A program made the position numbers and the translations under genes. From the NCBI GenBank assembly GCA_005877655.1, contig VBOC01000234.1:1-5293 (forward strand): 5,293 nt of DNA. The letters are read 5' to 3'. This document shows positions 1-5,293 of this stretch, piece after piece (position 1 is the first letter of the stretch; each line of letters starts with the position of its first letter). The DNA comes from Ignavibacteria bacterium. Lineage in GTDB: Bacteria > Bacteroidota > Ignavibacteria > UBA10030 > SZUA-254. The notes beneath the pieces are model-generated. The model saw only the letters and a program-made list of their open reading frames with translations. It ran no database searches and had not been told where the DNA came from.

Positions 1-470
1 GATGTCGTTCGTCTGCCGAGACTCGCGGATCTCACACCCCGTGACAGGTGTGCGGCGACCGGCGCAAAGATGTCCCTTCCGTGAAAGGTCGGGCTGATTT
101 CGTTCCGAAAATAACGTCTGTTCTCTACGATGACGATGGAATAACCGTCGAGTGAGTCCAGGACAAGTTGCAGCAAACCGTTGTCCGGGCCCAGAAATCG
201 ATAGCCTGCGCCATCCACGCACAAGACCCTCCTCCCTGATCCCACTCCCGGGTCCACGACGCAGACAAAGATCGTTCCCGCCGGAAAATACTTGTAACAA
301 CTCCATAAGAGGTATCCCGCCTGCGTGATGTTCTGCGGAAGGACTTCATGAGAAAGGTCGAGGATCGGGGTTCCGGGAGCGATGGCGCTGATGACTCCCT
401 TCATCGAGCCGACATAAGGATCGGACAATCCAAAATCCGTCAGGAGGGCGATGGTAGGGCGACTGCGCAT
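1..470 (-). CDS. SAM hydroxide adenosyltransferase / SAM hydrolase (DUF62 family), 3' end outside window
   Basis: This family hydrolyses S-adenosylmethionine to adenosine and methionine and is related to bacterial SAM-dependent fluorinases and chlorinases. I translated 156 codons from the ATG at 470-468; the family is usually about 260 residues, so roughly the last 100 lie beyond the left edge. The N-terminal motif LLTDFGLSDPYVGSMKG (residues 9-25) is typical. The catalytic triad known from the archaeal duf-62 enzymes can be placed here: Asp73 and Arg80 in VVDPGVGSGRR, and His130 in TFHGRDIFAP. GPDNGLL (94-100) is also characteristic. No signal peptide is visible, so a cytoplasmic enzyme is expected. 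It starts 17 nt after the oxidoreductase stop and has a purine-rich GGGGGA at 480-485, nine bases before the ATG, so it is probably the fifth operon gene. The frame is open and undamaged. Halogenase activity is unlikely because the Asp-Arg-His triad marks the hydrolase branch. The family call is secure; physiological role is not clear. Confidence 0.93.
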   Translation of the reverse strand, partial: MRSRPTIALLTDFGLSDPYVGSMKGVISAIAPGTPILDLSHEVLPQNITQAGYLLWSCYKYFPAGTIFVCVVDPGVGSGRRVLCVDGAGYRFLGPDNGLLQLVLDSLDGYSIVIVENRRYFRNEISPTFHGRDIFAPVAAHLSRGVRSASLGRRTT

Positions 471-479
471 CTGACGGCT

Positions 480-485
480 TCCCCC
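480..485 (-). promoter_or_regulatory. Candidate ribosome binding site for the SAM hydrolase gene
   Basis: On the minus strand the 17-nt gap after the oxidoreductase stop contains GGGGGA followed by nine bases and then ATG (470-468). The purine run and spacing are acceptable for a Shine-Dalgarno site and support this start codon. It is not a perfect match to AGGAGG. Confidence 0.45.
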
Positions 486-487
486 GA

Positions 488-1393
488 CTACTTGAGGACT
501 ATTTCTTTGCCTTTCTGGGCGGACTGATAGATCGCCTCTACGGCCTTCATGCGCTGGACTGCCTCCTCCCCCGTCGAGATGATCTGGTGGAGGCCTCTCG
601 CCGCTCCGACAAAATGCTTCAGTTCGTTTTCGTAACTCTTCTTGTACAGGTTGGCGGGCGACTCGATCTTTGCGGGCGTCACGTTGACCAGGTTGCCGTG
701 CAATTGTTTATGAATCCGCAAGGGGTTGATTTTCGCGCTCCCGTCGGAACCGAAAAAATCGCAGTAGAAATAGTCTTCCAGCGCCTGAAACGACCAGCTC
801 ACCTCCAGGGTGATCGATGCGCCGTATTTCATCTCGATAAAGGCGATGCTGGAATCCTCCACGCTCTTCGTTTTCTGCATATACATCTTCGCGGTCACCC
901 GTTCCACCGGCGGGAACCCGAGCATCCAGAGAACGAGATCGAGCATCACGATCCCGAGATCGAGGAACACTCCACCCCCCGATTTGTCTTTCTGGGTGAT
1001 CCACGGATTGGTCGTGGAAAGCTTTCTGAGCCACCCCGCCTTCGCGTAGAATATTTTCCCGAGCTCGCCCTTTTCGACAAAGCTCTTCAGGATCATCGTA
1101 TCGGGACGGAACCGGTTGTTCATCCCGACCATCAGCTTCCTCTTGGCCTGTTTTGCAGCCTCCGCCATCTGAACTGCCTCGTCGTAGCGGCGGGCGATCG
1201 GCTTCTCAACGAAAACGTCCTTTCCTGCCGCAAGGGCGGCCAGCGTGATGGGCAAATGGGCGTCGGTGGTTGTGCAGACGTCGATTGCCGCAAGATCTTC
1301 CTTGGCGAGCATTTGCTGGTAGTCGCTGTAATAGCGCGTGAAGCCGAAGCGTTCCGCGATCATTTTTGCCCGCGACTTGTCCCTGTCGCACAC
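488..1393 (-). CDS. Gfo/Idh/MocA-family NAD(P)-dependent oxidoreductase, main part, frameshifted near its N terminus
   Basis: The open frame from a GTG at 1393-1391 gives 301 residues of a Gfo/Idh/MocA oxidoreductase. These enzymes oxidise or reduce sugars, inositols or related polyols with a nicotinamide cofactor; the substrate cannot be told here. Visible signs are the start of the second Rossmann unit (CDRDKSRAK, residues 2-10), TTTDAHLP (41-48), the family hallmark EKP (63-65, in DVFVEKPIA), and the C-terminal domain motif SGGGVFLDLG (138-147). The GTG is almost certainly not the true start: homology continues upstream in frame (codons for A-E-I-V-A, 1408-1394) until a TAG at 1414-1412, and the missing beginning lies in another frame at 1449-1411. 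The intact protein would be about 330 residues. The usual GxHxxD histidine is Val149 here (GIVMLD). The real ATG is 13 nt after the dxs stop, so it belongs to the operon. As written it lacks the dinucleotide-binding loop and would not be functional. Confidence 0.85.
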   Translation of the reverse strand: MCDRDKSRAKMIAERFGFTRYYSDYQQMLAKEDLAAIDVCTTTDAHLPITLAALAAGKDVFVEKPIARRYDEAVQMAEAAKQAKRKLMVGMNNRFRPDTMILKSFVEKGELGKIFYAKAGWLRKLSTTNPWITQKDKSGGGVFLDLGIVMLDLVLWMLGFPPVERVTAKMYMQKTKSVEDSSIAFIEMKYGASITLEVSWSFQALEDYFYCDFFGSDGSAKINPLRIHKQLHGNLVNVTPAKIESPANLYKKSYENELKHFVGAARGLHQIISTGEEAVQRMKAVEAIYQSAQKGKEIVLK

Positions 1394-1449
1394 GGCGACG
1401 ATTTCCGCATCCTACCCAGGCCGACGATTCCGAGACGAAGCTTTTCCAT
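1360..1449 (-). pseudogene. Detached N-terminal remnant of the Gfo/Idh/MocA oxidoreductase
   Basis: From the ATG at 1449-1447 the minus strand encodes MEKLRLGIVGLGRM, the canonical first beta strand and GxGxxG-type nucleotide-binding loop of this family. After codon 14 the reading leaves homology and ends at a TGA (1362-1360) after 29 codons. The family sequence resumes in a different frame at 1408 (A-E-I-V-A-V-C-D). This is therefore the true gene start, separated from its body by an out-of-frame deletion, and not an independent small gene. No strong ribosome binding site is visible in the 13 nt before the ATG. Confidence 0.85.
1408..1413 (-). other. Deletion/frameshift junction in the oxidoreductase gene
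   Basis: On the minus strand the bases AGGATGCGG join the loop codons (R13, M14) to codons for A-E-I-V-A in another frame. In intact relatives about 13-15 residues (the helix after the GLG loop, normally containing a conserved His) lie between these points. The frame change requires a loss of 3n+1 bases, which I estimate as 40-46. Confidence 0.75.
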
Positions 1450-1462
1450 CGATTGTCTGGCC

Positions 1463-2932
1463 CTACGCCGTCGTCTCGATCGAGGTTTTCCGCGGCGATG
1501 TCCGGAAGAAATCTTTCACAACGCTCGCAATTCCCGGCGCATCGAGTTTCAGCATGGCATGGAGCTCGGAAGGAGTGCCTTGCTCGATGAATTCTCCGGG
1601 TACGCCGTGGATCATGACGTGGTCGTGTGGCAGACTCTTTGAGACGATCGTCTCCAGGACCGCGCTCCCAAATCCGCCCTGGACGACGTGGTCCTCAACG
1701 GTCAGGATGTAGGAAAATCGGCGGCAGACATCTTCCAGCAACTTGGCGTCGATGGGCTTGACAAACCGCATGTTCACGACTTCGGCGCTTATGCCATCGT
1801 TTGACAGTAGCTCTGCGGCTTTCAGCGAAGGGTAAACGAGATTTCCTATCGAGAGGATGGCGACGTCCCTACCCGCGCGTACGATTTCACCTCTTCCGAT
1901 CTCGATCAACGCGAATCGCGGCTTCAGCGTAATGCCGATTCCGTTTCCTCGCGGGTACCTGAGAGCGATCGGGCCCCCCTCGTGCCGAACCGCCGTATAC
2001 AACATGTCGCGGAGCTCGCCTTCGTCCTTCGGCGCCATGATCACCATCCCCTGGATGCAGCGCAGGTACGCGAGGACGAGAACCCCGTGATGGGTGGGTC
2101 CGTCGGATCCCACAAGGCCGGCCCTGTCGAGACAGAACACAACATGCAAATGTTGCAGCGCGACATCGTGAATAATCTGGTCATACGCCCGCTGGAGGAA
2201 CGTTGAATAGATGGCCGCGATCGGAATATACCCCTGCGTCGCAAGCCCGGCGGCAAACGTGACCGCATGCTGCTCGGCGATCCCGACATCGAAAAATCGA
2301 TCGGGATAGGTTTTCTGAAGCTGATCGAGCCCTGTTCCGTCGGGCATCGCGGCCGTGATGCCGACGATTTTCGGATTCTCTTTTGCAAGCTCCACCACTG
2401 CGCTGCCAAAAAATTTCGTGTACGTCGGAACGGTTTCTGCTTTCTTCGGCGAGATGCCTGTCACTTTATCGAAGGGTGTTACGCCGTGGAGGGCTTGCAG
2501 GTCGTTCTCGGCCGGCTTATAGCCCTTCCCTTTTCGCGTTATCGCATGGACAAGGATAGGGCCGGGCAGGTCCTTGATATCCTGGAGTATGTTTACGAGC
2601 TGTACGATGTTATGCCCGTTGATCGGCCCGAAGTATCGAAATCCCAGGGCCTCGAATAACATTCCGGGAGTAATGATAACCTTGATCCCCTCCTCGACCC
2701 GCGACGCGATTTTTCGGATCCGGTCGCCAAGCCCTTCCAGTTTGCCGGTGAGGTCCCAGACATTCGCCTTGAACCTGTTGTAGGAAGGGTTCGCAATCAG
2801 TTCGGTAAAATAGTTGGACAGCGCCCATACATTCGGCGCGATCGACATATTGTTATCGTTGAGAATCACGATGATATTCCGTTTCTGCAGCCCGGCGTTA
2901 TTCATTGCTTCATACGCCATGCCCCCTGTCAT
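1463..2932 (-). CDS. dxs: 1-deoxy-D-xylulose-5-phosphate synthase, C-terminal piece of a frameshifted gene
   Basis: Dxs condenses pyruvate and glyceraldehyde 3-phosphate using thiamine diphosphate and Mg2+, the entry step of the MEP isoprenoid pathway. This 489-codon frame carries most of it: end of the cofactor domain ([14 protein letters not shown], 1-14; NDNNMSI, 25-31), the linker with GKGYKPAE (135-142), the pyrimidine-binding domain with [15 protein letters not shown] (215-229; Glu220 is the expected catalytic glutamate), the [15 protein letters not shown] block (269-283), and the C-terminal domain ([10 protein letters not shown], 386-395; [15 protein letters not shown], 411-425). The ATG at 2932 is not a natural start: the Mg2+-binding GDGA codons lie just upstream in the same frame (2944-2933) and would be left out. 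The frame continues the 131-codon piece at 2929-3324 after a deletion. The near-invariant Phe-Asp after HHGV is Leu285-Val286. Stop TAG is 13 nt before the oxidoreductase ATG. Confidence 0.95.
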   Translation of the reverse strand: MTGGMAYEAMNNAGLQKRNIIVILNDNNMSIAPNVWALSNYFTELIANPSYNRFKANVWDLTGKLEGLGDRIRKIASRVEEGIKVIITPGMLFEALGFRYFGPINGHNIVQLVNILQDIKDLPGPILVHAITRKGKGYKPAENDLQALHGVTPFDKVTGISPKKAETVPTYTKFFGSAVVELAKENPKIVGITAAMPDGTGLDQLQKTYPDRFFDVGIAEQHAVTFAAGLATQGYIPIAAIYSTFLQRAYDQIIHDVALQHLHVVFCLDRAGLVGSDGPTHHGVLVLAYLRCIQGMVIMAPKDEGELRDMLYTAVRHEGGPIALRYPRGNGIGITLKPRFALIEIGRGEIVRAGRDVAILSIGNLVYPSLKAAELLSNDGISAEVVNMRFVKPIDAKLLEDVCRRFSYILTVEDHVVQGGFGSAVLETIVSKSLPHDHVMIHGVPGEFIEQGTPSELHAMLKLDAPGIASVVKDFFRTSPRKTSIETTA

Positions 2933-3324
2933 CGCGCCGTCGCCGCAGACATCGCCGTGCTGGCGTGCCCCGCTCCAAACGTATCGTAGATGCTCTCTGA
3001 CCTGCGCAGGAACCCGCTGATCCCGTCAAGCTGCCGGATCGTGTGAAATGCTTCTTTGCGGCCGGTGATGATCTTGTGGGGATAGGCCTGATGACCGACA
3101 TCCCAAACCAGCTTATCTTCGGGCGTCTGAAACACATAGTGCAGCGCCGCGGCGAGCTCAACGGCTCCCAGCCCCGCGCCGAGGTGCCCCCCGACTTTGG
3201 AGATCGTGTCGATTAAAAATTCCCGGATCTCCCCACACGCGGCCTTGAGTTCGGGGAGGGACAGTTTTCTCAGATCCGCGGGAGAATCGATGTGAGAGAG
3301 ATATTTATAGGAATTTTCCGTCAC
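2929..3324 (-). CDS. dxs: 1-deoxy-D-xylulose-5-phosphate synthase, N-terminal piece of a frameshifted gene
   Basis: This frame holds the first 128 residues of Dxs. It shows the typical opening ([19 protein letters not shown], 6-24), the cofactor-domain motif GGHLGAGLG (45-53, His47), [15 protein letters not shown] (71-85, His78) and [11 protein letters not shown] (113-123, His120). After MSAA (125-128) it leaves homology and ends TAR-stop. Start is GTG at 3324-3322, supported by a GAGGAG eight bases upstream inside the end of xseB and by the match to normal Dxs N termini. About 20 residues (second half of this beta-alpha-beta unit, usually ending in VAVIGDG) are absent at the junction with the C-terminal frame. 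Together the pieces give 620 codons, about 20 short of a normal Dxs. Alone this piece cannot bind thiamine diphosphate properly, so the gene as read is broken or misassembled. Confidence 0.95.
   Translation of the reverse strand: MTENSYKYLSHIDSPADLRKLSLPELKAACGEIREFLIDTISKVGGHLGAGLGAVELAAALHYVFQTPEDKLVWDVGHQAYPHKIITGRKEAFHTIRQLDGISGFLRRSESIYDTFGAGHASTAMSAATAR
2942..2949 (-). other. dxs: Deletion/frameshift junction in dxs
   Basis: On the minus strand TCTGCGGCGACGGC can be read as S-A-A-T (N-terminal frame) or, two bases later, as G-D-G (C-terminal frame). In normal Dxs the SAA and GDG motifs are separated by about 20 residues. The serine codon begins at 2949 and the first GDG codon at 2944, five bases apart where a multiple of three is required. 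The lost segment is therefore 3n+1 bases, about 64 if spacing matches the E. coli enzyme as I recall it. The bases GGC fit both sides, so a short microhomology is possible. Confidence 0.8.
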
Positions 3325-3329
3325 CCTAT

Positions 3330-3578
3330 TTACTCCTCTAATGCCTCATCGGATAGCTGAAAACGGCCGTTCATCTCCTTGCTTAATTTTTTCAAGCGCA
3401 ACTCGACCTGTTGGAGCTGTGTCAGACACTGCTTCGAGAGCTCCACTCCCTCCTCGTAGATCTTCATAACATCCTCGAGGCTCACTGACCCTTCTTCCAA
3501 TGTTTCAACGATTTGCTGAAGTCGTTTGAGTGAATGCTCAAAGCCTACTTCCTTATTTGCAGCAGTCGTTTTCGTCAT
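3330..3578 (-). CDS. xseB: Exonuclease VII small subunit
   Basis: XseB is the small, all-helical subunit of exonuclease VII, which degrades single-stranded DNA from both ends to oligonucleotides; several copies wrap the coiled coil of the XseA subunit in the cytoplasm. The 82-residue product is normal in length and shows the family core: [32 protein letters not shown] in outline (residues 13-44), then [18 protein letters not shown] (48-65). The ATG overlaps the xseA stop as ATGA, with an AGAGAG purine stretch just before it in the xseA end, so translation is probably coupled and gives matched subunit supply. The gene ends 5 nt before dxs. The frame is intact. Identification is firm from motif order, length and position next to xseA. 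Confidence 0.96.
   Translation of the reverse strand: MTKTTAANKEVGFEHSLKRLQQIVETLEEGSVSLEDVMKIYEEGVELSKQCLTQLQQVELRLKKLSKEMNGRFQLSDEALEE
3333..3338 (-). promoter_or_regulatory. Ribosome binding site for dxs inside xseB
   Basis: The last two sense codons of xseB (Glu-Glu) read GAGGAG, followed by TAA, ATAGG and the dxs GTG start. The eight-base spacing is good and decides the GTG start. It also suggests translational coupling of dxs to xseB. Confidence 0.75.
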
Positions 3579-4792
3579 TGCTCTCTCAGCTGCTTATCGA
3601 GCACTCGCGCGCTGACGTTACCATCGTAGTAATTGAGGTGAACGGTTTCCGATTCCCGGAGTCTTTTGGCACGGTCGATGACCTCTCCGTTTCGGCGCAC
3701 AATGACATATCCTCTGCGGAGGATCAGGGAGGGGTTCACGGACGCAATACGCTTGCTTAGCGCGGAGCATTGTTCCCGCAGGAGGGCAGAACGGCTCCCA
3801 ACAGCCCGGACAAGGGCTCGGCGTAATTCGTCCAGCTGCTGAGAATACTGGCGCAGAAGATCGAGAGGGCGGTTAAATGCATAGCTGCCCACAATTCCCA
3901 GGATCCGTTCGCGCTCAGTTCGAACCCGTTCTTCGGCATTTTGTTGCATAGTATAGCAAAAATTGCGCACAATTTCAACCGTTTCGGCCCTTGAGGGGAC
4001 CACCAATTCTGCGGCGGCAGAGGGCGTCGGGGCCCGGAGGTCGGCAACGAAATCTGCGATGGTAAAGTCAATTTCATGTCCCACGGCACTAATCACCGGA
4101 ATCGCCGACTCGTAAATCGCCTGGGCCACAATTTCCTCGTTAAAGGCCCAGAGATCCTCCAATGATCCCCCTCCCCTGCCCACGATAAGAACGTCGGCGC
4201 CTCCCCAGTCGTTCAGATCCCTGATACCCTCGGCAATTTCGCCTGCGGCCCCCGGCCCTTGAACGCTCACGGGACGGAGCACCAGTTCAGCCAGCGGCCA
4301 TCGCCTTGAAATAATGCTGACGATATCCCGGATAGCGGCGCCTGAGGGGGAGGTGACAATACCAATCCGGCCAGGGTAGCGTGGAATCGGCTTTTTCCGT
4401 TTGGAATCGAAATACCCGGCAGCGGCGAGTTTTTGCTTCAATCGTTCAAACGCAAGCTGGAGCTCCCCGGTCCCGAGGGGACGCAGCTCGACGACATCGA
4501 TCTGGTACACCCCGCGCACTTCGTAAACGGTGATTCTTCCGCGCGCGATAACCTTCATTCCATCCTGCGGCGTAAAGAGCAAGGCCGACGTCCTGCTTCG
4601 CCACAGAACCGCCTGCACCTGCGCATGTTCGTCCTTGATCGTAAAATAAAGATGGCCCGAGGAATGCTGCTTGAAGTTGGATATTTCCCCCTCCACTGCA
4701 ATCGCGGGAAATTCGTGCTCCAGCGAACTCTTGATCCGGCGCGTCAGCTCGCTGACCGTGAGTGTCGTGCGGTCTTCAATCATACTCGGCAT
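3575..4792 (-). CDS. xseA: Exonuclease VII large (catalytic) subunit
   Basis: XseA is the nuclease subunit of exonuclease VII, which acts on single-stranded DNA in repair and recombination. The 405-residue frame is complete and within the usual 400-460 range. Regions in order: N-terminal OB fold for ssDNA binding (about 12-105, with VEGEISNFKQHSSGHLYFT at 33-51 in outline), the catalytic domain (about 135-265) with IGIVTSPSGAAIRDI (143-157), the diagnostic VGRGGGSLEDLWAFNEE (204-220) and VISAVGHEIDFTIADFVAD (233-251), a helical, charged coiled-coil stretch (about 268-350) and the C-terminal segment (PSLILRRGYVIV, 354-365). Two in-frame starts are possible, ATG at 4792 and ATG at 4783; neither has a clear ribosome binding site, and the second gives the more usual short N terminus. 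It is the first operon gene and overlaps xseB by 4 nt. No damage is seen. Confidence 0.97.
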   Translation of the reverse strand: MPSMIEDRTTLTVSELTRRIKSSLEHEFPAIAVEGEISNFKQHSSGHLYFTIKDEHAQVQAVLWRSRTSALLFTPQDGMKVIARGRITVYEVRGVYQIDVVELRPLGTGELQLAFERLKQKLAAAGYFDSKRKKPIPRYPGRIGIVTSPSGAAIRDIVSIISRRWPLAELVLRPVSVQGPGAAGEIAEGIRDLNDWGGADVLIVGRGGGSLEDLWAFNEEIVAQAIYESAIPVISAVGHEIDFTIADFVADLRAPTPSAAAELVVPSRAETVEIVRNFCYTMQQNAEERVRTERERILGIVGSYAFNRPLDLLRQYSQQLDELRRALVRAVGSRSALLREQCSALSKRIASVNPSLILRRGYVIVRRNGEVIDRAKRLRESETVHLNYYDGNVSARVLDKQLREQ

Positions 4793-4800
4793 TCGCGGGC

Positions 4801-4829
4801 AATATATTCAAATCAGGCGCGTGAATCAA
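4801..4829 (-). promoter_or_regulatory. Candidate sigma70-type promoter for the xseA operon
   Basis: On the minus strand TTGATT (4829-4824) and TATATT (4806-4801) are separated by exactly 17 bases. The predicted transcription start, about 4794, lies only about two bases before the first xseA ATG (4792) or eleven before the second (4783), so the message would be nearly leaderless. The boxes match the sigma70 consensus at four and five of six positions. This is pattern recognition in an AT-rich gap, without experimental support. Confidence 0.4.
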
Positions 4830-4833
4830 ATGG

Positions 4834-4862
4834 TTGCCTTTCTTGACATGTTTATCTATATT
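4834..4862 (+). promoter_or_regulatory. Candidate sigma70-type promoter for bshB1
   Basis: TTGCCT (4834-4839) and TATATT (4857-4862) are spaced by 17 bases. The predicted start near 4869 is about six bases before the bshB1 ATG at 4875, again nearly leaderless. The -35 boxes of this and the opposite promoter lie four bases apart, back to back. A perfect TTGACA at 4843-4848 also exists, but has no suitable -10 box 16-18 bases downstream. Confidence 0.4.
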
Positions 4863-4874
4863 CACGGGAATTTT

Positions 4875-5293
4875 ATGCCGGAACTGGATATTCTAGCCAT
4901 AGGTGCTCACCCCGACGATGTCGAGCTTTGCTGCGGCGGGACGCTCGCAAAATCGGTCAAGCGAGGGCGAAAGGTCGGCATTCTCGACCTGACCGAAGGG
5001 GAGCTCGGCACACGCGGAAACAGCAGCATCCGGGTGAAGGAAGCCCAGGCTGCGGCGGAGATCCTCGGTTGCTTGCGCGAAAATCTCTCTCTCCCCGACG
5101 GCAACATTGAGGTCAACGTGCCCAACCGGATGAAGCTTATTCAGATCTTACGAAAATACAGGCCCAGAGTTCTCCTCATACCGCACTTCGCCGAGCGGCA
5201 CCCCGATCATGTGCAGGCGCATCACTTGTGCCGGGATGCCTGGTTCTACTCGGGTCTGAGGAAGATTGAAACGACCAGCGCAAGAGTCAGACA
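4875..5293 (+). CDS. bshB1: Bacillithiol biosynthesis N-acetylglucosaminyl-malate deacetylase, 3' end outside window
   Basis: BshB1 removes the acetyl group from N-acetylglucosaminyl-L-malate, the second step of bacillithiol synthesis; it is a zinc-dependent LmbE/PIG-L-family hydrolase of the cytoplasm. I read 139 codons from the ATG at 4875; the family is about 230-240 residues, so roughly 60 percent is present. The opening LDILAIGAHPDDVEL (4-18) holds the AHPDD motif with His12 and Asp15 as expected zinc ligands and Asp14 as the expected general base. LDLTEGELGTRG (37-48) is strongly typical of BshB1, as are LPDG (73-76) and RHPDH (108-112), where His112 is the likely third zinc ligand. The frame is intact to the edge. 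The start lacks a good ribosome binding site, consistent with a short or absent leader. It diverges from xseA. A generic LmbE-family deacetylase is possible but less likely given TEGELGTRG and the later LRKIET. Confidence 0.92.
   Translation, partial: MPELDILAIGAHPDDVELCCGGTLAKSVKRGRKVGILDLTEGELGTRGNSSIRVKEAQAAAEILGCLRENLSLPDGNIEVNVPNRMKLIQILRKYRPRVLLIPHFAERHPDHVQAHHLCRDAWFYSGLRKIETTSARVR

Noticed and set aside
125..349. Minus-strand open frame of 74 codons at the left edge.
   Set aside because: It lies out of frame within the SAM hydrolase gene, whose conserved motifs occupy the other frame throughout.
587..1642. Plus-strand open frame of 351 codons antisense to the oxidoreductase and the end of dxs.
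   Set aside because: Its translation has no recognisable motif and skewed composition rich in Arg and His; it is a mirror of GC-rich coding sequence on the minus strand.
2929..2932. The ATGA overlap between the two dxs frames, resembling a natural translationally coupled two-gene (split) Dxs.
   Set aside because: The C-terminal piece starting at this ATG would lack the GDGA residues encoded just upstream in its own frame, and about 20 essential residues are encoded in neither piece. The overlap is a coincidence of the deletion.
2929..2949. Programmed ribosomal frameshifting joining the two dxs frames.
   Set aside because: A shift would restore the frame but not the missing residues, and no slippery heptamer or obvious downstream stem is present.
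4808..4831. TCAAAT repeated at 4808-4813 and 4826-4831 as a possible regulator-binding direct repeat.
   Set aside because: Six-base repeats are expected by chance in an AT-rich gap, and they overlap the promoter boxes; no longer symmetric operator is visible.
4433..4846. Plus-strand open frame of 137 codons antisense to the start of xseA, crossing the promoter region.
   Set aside because: It covers clearly conserved xseA codons on the other strand, shows no protein motif, and would run through both candidate promoters.

Overview
The window (5,293 bp, moderately GC-rich) is ordinary bacterial housekeeping sequence with almost no spare DNA. Five genes read leftward (minus strand): xseA, xseB, dxs, a Gfo/Idh/MocA-family oxidoreductase, and an S-adenosylmethionine hydrolase/hydroxide adenosyltransferase (DUF62 family) that runs off the left edge. 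One gene, bshB1, reads rightward and runs off the right edge. An 82-bp divergent intergenic region (4793-4874) separates the two directions. bshB1 (bacillithiol synthesis) beside an xseA-xseB-dxs cluster would fit a Gram-negative lineage of the Bacteroidota/Chlorobi/Ignavibacteria type. That placement is an inference from gene content and protein flavour, not a demonstrated assignment.

The leftward genes look like one operon. xseA and xseB overlap as ATGA. xseB and dxs are 5 nt apart, and the dxs ribosome binding site lies in the last xseB codons. dxs and the oxidoreductase are 13 nt apart, and the oxidoreductase and the SAM hydrolase 17 nt apart. Functions are mixed: exonuclease VII (DNA repair), the first step of the MEP isoprenoid pathway, an NAD(P)-dependent sugar-type oxidoreductase of unknown substrate, and SAM hydrolysis. 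The intergenic region holds two back-to-back sigma70-like promoter candidates, each with a 17-bp spacer and a TATATT -10 box very close to the start codon.

The main surprise is damage. Both dxs and the next gene carry an internal deletion that shifts the reading frame. In dxs about 20 codons are missing just before the thiamine-diphosphate GDG motif, so the gene reads as a 131-codon N-terminal piece and a 489-codon C-terminal piece. In the oxidoreductase about 13-15 codons are missing just after the GLG nucleotide-binding loop. Both losses are 3n+1 bases. Two such lesions in adjacent genes, one normally essential, point either to an assembly/consensus error or to real local decay; sequence alone cannot decide. 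I found no mobile element, CRISPR array, RNA gene or novel multi-gene system.
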